A stretch of DNA of 64,000 nucleotides, from positions 1 to 64,000 of the forward strand of contig NZ_RJWG01000005.1 of assembly GCF_004011155.1 (NCBI RefSeq), given 5' to 3'. Below are positions 58,938-64,000 of the stretch, piece by piece. Position numbers and translations under genes: made by a program. The notes beneath the pieces were generated by a model. It made no database searches and was not told the DNA's origin. It saw nothing but the letters and a program-made list of their open reading frames with translations. The stretch's first letter is position 1. Each line of letters opens with the position of its first letter. Source of the DNA: Clostridium prolinivorans (GTDB lineage: Bacteria > Bacillota > Clostridia > Clostridiales > Clostridiaceae).

Positions 58938-59291
58938 TAGTAAAAATAATAATCCTACCAGCTGATATATTTTATTTAGCCAGGGAGGATTATTATTTTT
59001 ACTACACTTTAACACCATTTTAATACTTAGTCTAAGAAAATAATAATACGATAAGAAAATATCTTTTATTTGACCAGGGAGGATTATTATTTTTACTAGA
59101 CTTTAACACCATTTTTAATACTTAGTCTAAGAAAATAATAATACGATAAGGGAATATCTTTTATTTGACCAGGGAGGATTATTATTTTTACTAGACTTTA
59201 ACACCATTTTTAATATTTAGTCTAGGAAAATAATAATCCGATAAGGGAATATCTTTTATTTGACCAGGGAGGATTATTATTTTCCTAGACT
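58938..59291 (+). repeat. Tandem array of four 95-bp stem-loop units
   Basis: Unit starts (CCAGGGAGGATTATTATTTT) are at 58980, 59074, 59169 and 59264, spacing 94-95 bases. Each unit alternates a right arm (GGATTATTATTTTTACTAGAC), a spacer (TTAACACCATTTTTAATACT) and a left arm (GTCTAAGAAAATAATAAT). The first hairpin (58938-58956 with 58986-59004) is perfect over 19 bp and the last (59219-59239 with 59271-59291) over 21 bp; the inner two have three mismatches each. Confidence 0.92.
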
Positions 59292-59463
59292 TTAACATTA
59301 AACTTTAAATTAATAAATATAACCAATACCATCATGTTTAATATTCTCAAAATCAAAAACATTAGTGCTATTTTTATATAATCTATCAATATTAACCTAA
59401 TTATATAACAAAATACCAATAATTAAACAACATATATCTATATGTACAAAAATTTAATGATGT

Positions 59464-59488
59464 TATACTTTAAATGTAAACGAAAACA
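59464..59488 (+). promoter_or_regulatory. Possible activator-dependent promoter and cre site of the ABC operon
   Basis: TATACT (59464-59469) has no recognisable -35, suggesting a need for the YesN-type activator. TGTAAACGAAAACA at 59475-59488 fits the CcpA cre consensus (TGWNANCGNTNWCA) with one mismatch, near the expected transcription start. Confidence 0.5.
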
Positions 59489-59534
59489 TAACTGTAATTT
59501 AATTAAACTTATATAGAAAGGAGAAAATTAATAA

Positions 59535-60425
59535 ATGTATAATAAAAAAAATATAAAACATTATTGGATAATGATGGCCCCTGGTTATATTTGGCTGATA
59601 CTATTTAGTATAGTACCTATGTTTGGAGTTATAATGGCATTTCAAGATTTTAACCCAAGTTTAGGAATTTTCAAATCCCCATTTGTAGGTTTAGAAAATT
59701 TTAAATATATGTTCAGTATGAATGATATTAAGCAGGTATTTATTAATACAGTAGTTATAGCAGTAGGTAAATTAATAGGAAATTTAATAATACCATTAAT
59801 TTTTGCATTACTTCTTAACGAATTAACTGTAAAAAAATTAGTTAGACCTATTCAAACCATAGTATATTTACCTTATTTCTTATCTTGGGTTATTTTAGCA
59901 AATATTGTTTTAAACATTTTTGGAGTAACAGGTCCAATTAATAATTTACTAACATCTTTGGGAATGAAACCTATTGTATTTTTTGGTAGGCCAGATTTAT
60001 TTAGGCCTTTAGTAATAGGTTCTGATATATGGAAATGCTTTGGATATAATGCAGTTATTTATCTTGCAGCTTTAACAGGAATTGATCCCGCACTTCATGA
60101 AGCTGCAGCTATTGATGGTGCTGGAAGATTTAAAAGACTATTACATGTTACTTTACCTGGAATAAAAACTACTATAATACTTTTGGCAATTCTTTCACTT
60201 GGTAATGTTCTTAATGCTGGATTTGATCAAATTTATAATTTATATAATCCTTTAGTTTATTCAACTGGAGATATTATTGATACATGGGTATATCGTGCAG
60301 GTCTTGTAGATTTACAGTTTAGCCTTGCTACTGCAGTTGGTCTTTTAAAATCTGTTGTGAGCTTTATACTTATTATACTAAGCTATATACTTGCAGATAA
60401 GTTTACTGGATATAAGATTTTTTAA
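59535..60425 (+). CDS. CUT1 ABC transporter permease, LplB family
   Basis: A 296-residue permease with about six membrane segments. EAA loop: HEAAAIDGAGRFKRLLHVTLPGIK (about 187-210). Family LplB/YtcP pairs serve oligosaccharide or glycan-derived substrates and are typically linked to YesM/YesN systems, as here. First gene of a three-gene operon; a good AAGGAG site precedes the ATG. No ATPase is encoded nearby. Confidence 0.92.
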   Translation: MYNKKNIKHYWIMMAPGYIWLILFSIVPMFGVIMAFQDFNPSLGIFKSPFVGLENFKYMFSMNDIKQVFINTVVIAVGKLIGNLIIPLIFALLLNELTVKKLVRPIQTIVYLPYFLSWVILANIVLNIFGVTGPINNLLTSLGMKPIVFFGRPDLFRPLVIGSDIWKCFGYNAVIYLAALTGIDPALHEAAAIDGAGRFKRLLHVTLPGIKTTIILLAILSLGNVLNAGFDQIYNLYNPLVYSTGDIIDTWVYRAGLVDLQFSLATAVGLLKSVVSFILIILSYILADKFTGYKIF

Positions 60426-60449
60426 AATCTAAAACGGGGGGTGAATTCT

Positions 60450-61334
60450 TTGGTTGAAAATAAATCTTTATCTTCTAAAATATTTAACGTTGTAAACATA
60501 GTTTTACTAATTTCAATTTCTCTTTTATGCCTAGTACCTCTTTGGTACATTTTAATGGTTTCACTTAGTGAAAAATCAGCCGTTAATGCTGGTGCTGTTA
60601 CATTTTGGCCAGTAGGATTTAATCTTCTATCTTACAGCAAAATACTTAGTGAATCAGCTTTTTTCGTATCCTTTTGGGTATCAATAAAAAGAGTTGTACT
60701 TGGCACAATAGTAAGTGTTGGAACTACTTTATTAATGGCTTATCCTTTGTCTAAAACATCTAAACAATTACCTCATCGTAATGTTTATATGTGGATATTA
60801 ATATTCTGTATGCTATTTAATGGCGGTACAATACCTTGGTACTTAACAGTCCGAAGTTATGGTTTAATTGACAATATATGGGGATTGGTTCTTTCAGGAA
60901 GTCTTCCAATATTTAATGTTATATTAGTAATAAACTTTTTCAAAAATATACCTTCAGCATTAGAAGAAGCAGCATATATAGATGGCGCAGGTCCTTGGCG
61001 TACTTTTATCCAAATATTTATTCCTCTTTCAGGACCAGTAATTGCAACTATTACTTTGTTTACTATAGTTGGACATTGGAATGAGTTCTTTCAAGGGCTA
61101 GTTTTAAATACTAAACAATCAAATTATCCATTGCAAACTTATATACAGCAATTAGTTGTAAATTTAGATTTTAACACCATGGATGTAGAACAGATTAAAC
61201 TTGCATCACAGCTTAATAATAAATCTTTAAACGCAGCTAAAATATTTATAGCTATGATACCAGTTTTAGCAATTTATCCATTCTTACAAAAATACTTTAT
61301 AACTGGAATTACTTTAGGTTCCGTAAAAGAATAA
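60450..61334 (+). CDS. CUT1 ABC transporter permease, LplC/YtcP family
   Basis: A 294-residue permease with about six membrane segments and EAA loop EEAAYIDGAGPWRTFIQIFIPLSGP (about 172-196). The TTG at 60450 is 8 bases after GGGGGG; an in-frame GTG at 60441 overlaps that site. The C-terminal FITGITLGSVKE is characteristic. It pairs with the LplB-like protein 24 bases upstream. Confidence 0.9.
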   Translation: MVENKSLSSKIFNVVNIVLLISISLLCLVPLWYILMVSLSEKSAVNAGAVTFWPVGFNLLSYSKILSESAFFVSFWVSIKRVVLGTIVSVGTTLLMAYPLSKTSKQLPHRNVYMWILIFCMLFNGGTIPWYLTVRSYGLIDNIWGLVLSGSLPIFNVILVINFFKNIPSALEEAAYIDGAGPWRTFIQIFIPLSGPVIATITLFTIVGHWNEFFQGLVLNTKQSNYPLQTYIQQLVVNLDFNTMDVEQIKLASQLNNKSLNAAKIFIAMIPVLAIYPFLQKYFITGITLGSVKE

Positions 61335-61421
61335 TTTATATAAAATTTGCCTTGATTTTAATTGCATAATTATTTGTGCAAATAAAATATATTAAAATAT
61401 GTTTAATGAGGGGGATAATAA

Positions 61422-63119
61422 ATGAAAAAAACAAAACTTTTAACTTCTTTTTTAACTTTAACTATGCTAGCTGCAACTTTGACTTCATGTAATAAAGCTG
61501 ATACAAAAGATGTGCAAAATACAGTTTCTAAAAAAACATCTTCCGAACCAGGTCCATTTGGTAAATATAATGAACCTGTTACCTTAAGACTTGTTCGTAC
61601 CCTTGATCCTAATGTAAAATTTGATGAAGGACAATCCATTGAAAAAAATGGATATATTGATGAAATTAAAAAGAATTTAAACATTGATATTAAATTTGAT
61701 TGGATTTGTGCACCTGGTGATTGGGATCAAAAAATCAGCTTGGCAATTTCATCAAACAATCTGCCAGATGCTGTTATTGTAGATACTACAAAATTTAATG
61801 CTATGCTTAAATTTGATCAAATTGCAGATTTAACAAGTGTATATAATGATTATGCTTGTGATTTACTTAAAAGTTTTTATAATAGCGGCGGAGAATCTCT
61901 AAAAAAACTAACAGAGAGAGACGGTAAAATTATGGGTATTCCTGCTACTTCTCCAAAGGCAAATGGTTTTAATGAAATGTGGATTCGTCAAGATTGGTTA
62001 AAAAAATTAAATTTAAAGGTTCCTACAAATATGGAAGAATTAAAAGCTACTGCTAAAGCTTTTGTTGAACAAGATCCAGACGGGAATGGTAAAAAAGACA
62101 CAATAGGTATTGTTGGCCCAGCTAAATCTGGTACTTTAGCAGGAACAGATGGTAATCAATTTGGACTAGATCCTATTTTTAGTGCACATCAATCTTATCC
62201 AGGTTACTGGTTAAAAGACAGTAACGGTAAAGTTGTATATGGTTCTACTCAACCTGAAACAAAAAAAGCTTTAGAAGCATTATCAAATATGTATAAAGAA
62301 GGATTAATTGATAAAGAATTACTAGTACGTGATGACAGCATGCAGCCAGTTCTTGATGGTAAAGCTGGTATATTCTTCGGGCCTTGGTGGGAAGGTTATA
62401 ACATTGCTGATGTTTATAAGCAAAATCCTGCTCCAGATTGGCAAGCTTATGCATCTCCAAGAGCTGAAGATGGAAATTACTATGTTCATTTATCTTCTCC
62501 AGCTACTAATTTCTTAGTTGTAAATAAAAATTGTAAAAACCCTGAAGCTGCTGTAAAAGTTATTAATCTTCTTTTAAGAGATGAAGCAAAATGGATAGAA
62601 AACGGCTTAAGTAAAAATACAGGTACAGGAGCTGCTTATCCTTTATTCGCTGTATTTGATAATGTAGATGAACTTGAATCCTCTTATAATATACTTAATA
62701 AATACATGAAAGGTGAAACTACTATTGAAGATGTAGATTTTAGTACTCATAAACTTCTTAAAGGAGATATGGAAGCAATTAAAAAACTTAAAAAAGAACC
62801 ACTAGATGATTATTCTATAAATAATTGGGATTTAAAGAGTGATCTTGTATCTAGCAATCTACCTCGTCTTGTATCTATCATGGTTGGAGATAGACCTCTT
62901 TCAACAGAAAAGAACATTAAAGAAGTATATAGCCTTTATTACGGTCAAACAGATACTATGACTTCCAGATGGTCTAATCTTCAAAAACTAGAAAAAGAAA
63001 CTTTCGCTAAAATAATTATGGGTACTGCTCCTATAGATTCTTTCGATGATTTTGTTAATAAATGGAACGCACAAGGAGGAGAAAAAATATTAAAAGAAAT
63101 TGCTGAAATAAGTAAATAA
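61422..63119 (+). CDS. Extracellular solute-binding lipoprotein, LipO/LplA family
   Basis: A 565-residue substrate-binding protein; lipobox LTSC (Cys23) after a basic hydrophobic signal peptide. The mature protein has the large two-lobe form of LplA/YtcQ proteins, with MWIRQDWLKKLNLKVPTNMEEL and IFFGPWWEGYNI. Upstream leader of 87 bases and a GAGGGGG site. Last gene of the ABC operon; repeat copy D follows 58 bases after its stop. The substrate cannot be inferred: no glycosidase is linked. Confidence 0.92.
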   Translation: MKKTKLLTSFLTLTMLAATLTSCNKADTKDVQNTVSKKTSSEPGPFGKYNEPVTLRLVRTLDPNVKFDEGQSIEKNGYIDEIKKNLNIDIKFDWICAPGDWDQKISLAISSNNLPDAVIVDTTKFNAMLKFDQIADLTSVYNDYACDLLKSFYNSGGESLKKLTERDGKIMGIPATSPKANGFNEMWIRQDWLKKLNLKVPTNMEELKATAKAFVEQDPDGNGKKDTIGIVGPAKSGTLAGTDGNQFGLDPIFSAHQSYPGYWLKDSNGKVVYGSTQPETKKALEALSNMYKEGLIDKELLVRDDSMQPVLDGKAGIFFGPWWEGYNIADVYKQNPAPDWQAYASPRAEDGNYYVHLSSPATNFLVVNKNCKNPEAAVKVINLLLRDEAKWIENGLSKNTGTGAAYPLFAVFDNVDELESSYNILNKYMKGETTIEDVDFSTHKLLKGDMEAIKKLKKEPLDDYSINNWDLKSDLVSSNLPRLVSIMVGDRPLSTEKNIKEVYSLYYGQTDTMTSRWSNLQKLEKETFAKIIMGTAPIDSFDDFVNKWNAQGGEKILKEIAEISK

Positions 63120-63177
63120 TATTATATACATTAAAATTATAAAATAATAGTTCATTATTCAAAATAACTATTATTAA

Positions 63178-63298
63178 CTCACAAAATGTCTTTTATTAAA
63201 TATTGACCATTATATATAATATAATAGAAATTTAAAAACACTATAAATTGTATAGTAGAAATTAATTTAAAGCTTATTGTGAGTTAATAATACTATAA
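63178..63298 (+). repeat. 121-bp repeat, copy D (MITE-like)
   Basis: Identical base for base to 55868-55988, same orientation, 7310 bases away. The core ends CTCACAA/TTGTGAG are extended here: TTATTAACTCACAA and TTGTGAGTTAATAA form a perfect 14-bp inverted terminal repeat. Confidence 0.92.
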
Positions 63299-63301
63299 AA
63301 A

Positions 63302-63340
63302 AGTAAAATTAGAGGATATGATTTCCTCTAATTTTATTTT
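63302..63340. terminator. Bidirectional intrinsic terminator
   Basis: TAAAATTAGAGGA (63304-63316) pairs perfectly with TCCTCTAATTTTA (63324-63336), with T/A runs on both sides. It separates the ABC operon from the convergent gene at the right edge. Confidence 0.85.
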
Positions 63341-63358
63341 AACTGTAAATATTCTTTT

Positions 63359-64000
63359 TTATTTTATATTATTATTTTTAAAACTTGTTGTTGAAACTAT
63401 GTTATTATCTTTAATATCTAAATATTTTATTTCAACCATATCTCCTTCTTTAGTTAAAACTATATCAACTCCGGCAGATTTATTTACCATATAAATAGTT
63501 TCTAATCCATCAAGTTTAAGATAAAAAATTGTATTTCCGTCTTCAGTTATTGCATTTATTCTTGAAACTTTTCCTGTAATAGTCTTTTCCTCAGCTTTAA
63601 TACTATTTGCATTTTTATCTCCTACTTCATTTATTTTGCCATAAGCAATAGCATTTTTAAATGAATCAAGGGCTGCAGTTTTATTATCTTCAAGCACTAC
63701 ATAACTATTTTTAGCAGAAACTATCCCTACCTTTACTAAAGCTCCATCAGTTTTATTTACCACTGGAACTACCCATGCTTCAGCACCGAAAATATTATAA
63801 AACAAAGGCTGTACAGGAGTCCAATTTGCTTTATTAGCTCCTATAGTTTTATCTACAGCATTCATAGCTCCTTTGCCATTTATATATCCTGATGTTTTAT
63901 AATAAATCATATCTCCATTTCTCATATCCATAAGAGTATATCCTGTCATAGTTGTTGAATTTTCTGATGTATTTGTATGGTCAGTAAACCACTTCATTCT
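63359..64000 (-). CDS. C-terminal part of an unrecognised protein, cut by the window edge
   Basis: At least 213 codons open to the edge; the methionine at 63997 need not be the start. The sequence (GYTLMDMRNGDMIYYKTSGYINGKGAMNAVD, AEAWVVPVVNKTDGALVKVGIV) reads as beta-rich repeats, and a second segment (about residue 130 on: ITGKVSRINAITEDGNTIFYLKLDG) looks like an OB-fold or SH3-like module. I cannot name it; it may be part of a larger secreted or membrane-anchored protein. Confidence 0.65.
   Translation of the reverse strand, partial: RMKWFTDHTNTSENSTTMTGYTLMDMRNGDMIYYKTSGYINGKGAMNAVDKTIGANKANWTPVQPLFYNIFGAEAWVVPVVNKTDGALVKVGIVSAKNSYVVLEDNKTAALDSFKNAIAYGKINEVGDKNANSIKAEEKTITGKVSRINAITEDGNTIFYLKLDGLETIYMVNKSAGVDIVLTKEGDMVEIKYLDIKDNNIVSTTSFKNNNIK

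Larger units (their letters stand above)
58922..59534. other. Intergenic region between the regulator and its ABC genes
   Basis: About 610 bases with no gene. It holds the stem-loop tandem array (58938-59291), then AT-rich DNA, a -10 (TATACT, 59464-59469) without a good -35, and a cre-like site. Confidence 0.7.

Noticed and set aside
58938-59291. Possible CRISPR array
   Set aside because: The period is 95 bases, the units are similar along their whole length rather than repeats with unique spacers, and no cas gene is present.

Overview
The window comes from a low-GC Firmicute, very probably Clostridium sensu stricto (species not determinable). Evidence: strong A+T bias in spacers and third codon positions, classical clostridial gene orders (sigH next to tuf; ctsR-mcsA-mcsB-clpC near radA and disA; fabT-fabH-fabK-fabD-fabG-fabF-accB-fabZ-accC-accD-accA; glgB-glgC-glgD-glgA-glgP), strong GGAGG-type ribosome binding sites and frequent TTG/GTG starts.

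Layout: 1-7.1 kb (minus strand) has the first codons of tuf, two tRNA genes, sigH, a YacP-type NYN protein, rlmB, mrnC, cysS, ispD, a PIN/TRAM membrane protein and carD. 7.3-7.7 kb is a plus-strand conserved protein of unknown function. 7.9-19.1 kb (minus) has disA and radA, a nagB-nagR pair with a DasR/NagR-type operator, a MecA-like penicillin-binding protein, and clpC-mcsB-mcsA-ctsR with a textbook CtsR operator. 19.6-26.3 kb has argH, a HAD phosphatase, and a cupin regulator followed by potABCD polyamine uptake genes. 26.4-36.2 kb (minus) is a complete type II fatty acid operon without acpP, headed by fabT with two FabT boxes on its promoter. 36.5-43.1 kb (minus) is an alpha-glucoside module: GH65 phosphorylase, LacI regulator, CUT1 ABC importer without ATPase. 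43.6-46.2 kb holds a tautomerase, cinA, an unknown membrane protein and rubredoxin. 46.9-55.1 kb (plus) is the glycogen operon, preceded by a possible short terminated transcript. 55.2-63.3 kb holds a gene remnant, an unknown gene and a YesM/YesN-type two-component system with its CUT1 importer. A C-terminal gene fragment closes the window.

The most unusual material lies between genes. (i) A 106-bp element with CTCACAA/TTGTGAG ends occurs four times. Two copies are identical over 121 bp and sit as direct repeats exactly around the 7-kb two-component/ABC module; two older, diverged copies lie at 21.66 kb and 46.36 kb. (ii) Between the response regulator and its ABC genes is a tandem array of four 95-bp stem-loop units whose outermost hairpins are perfectly paired. 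(iii) A promoter-plus-terminator arrangement upstream of glgB looks like a small RNA or attenuated leader. No CRISPR array, prophage, transposase gene or defence system was seen.
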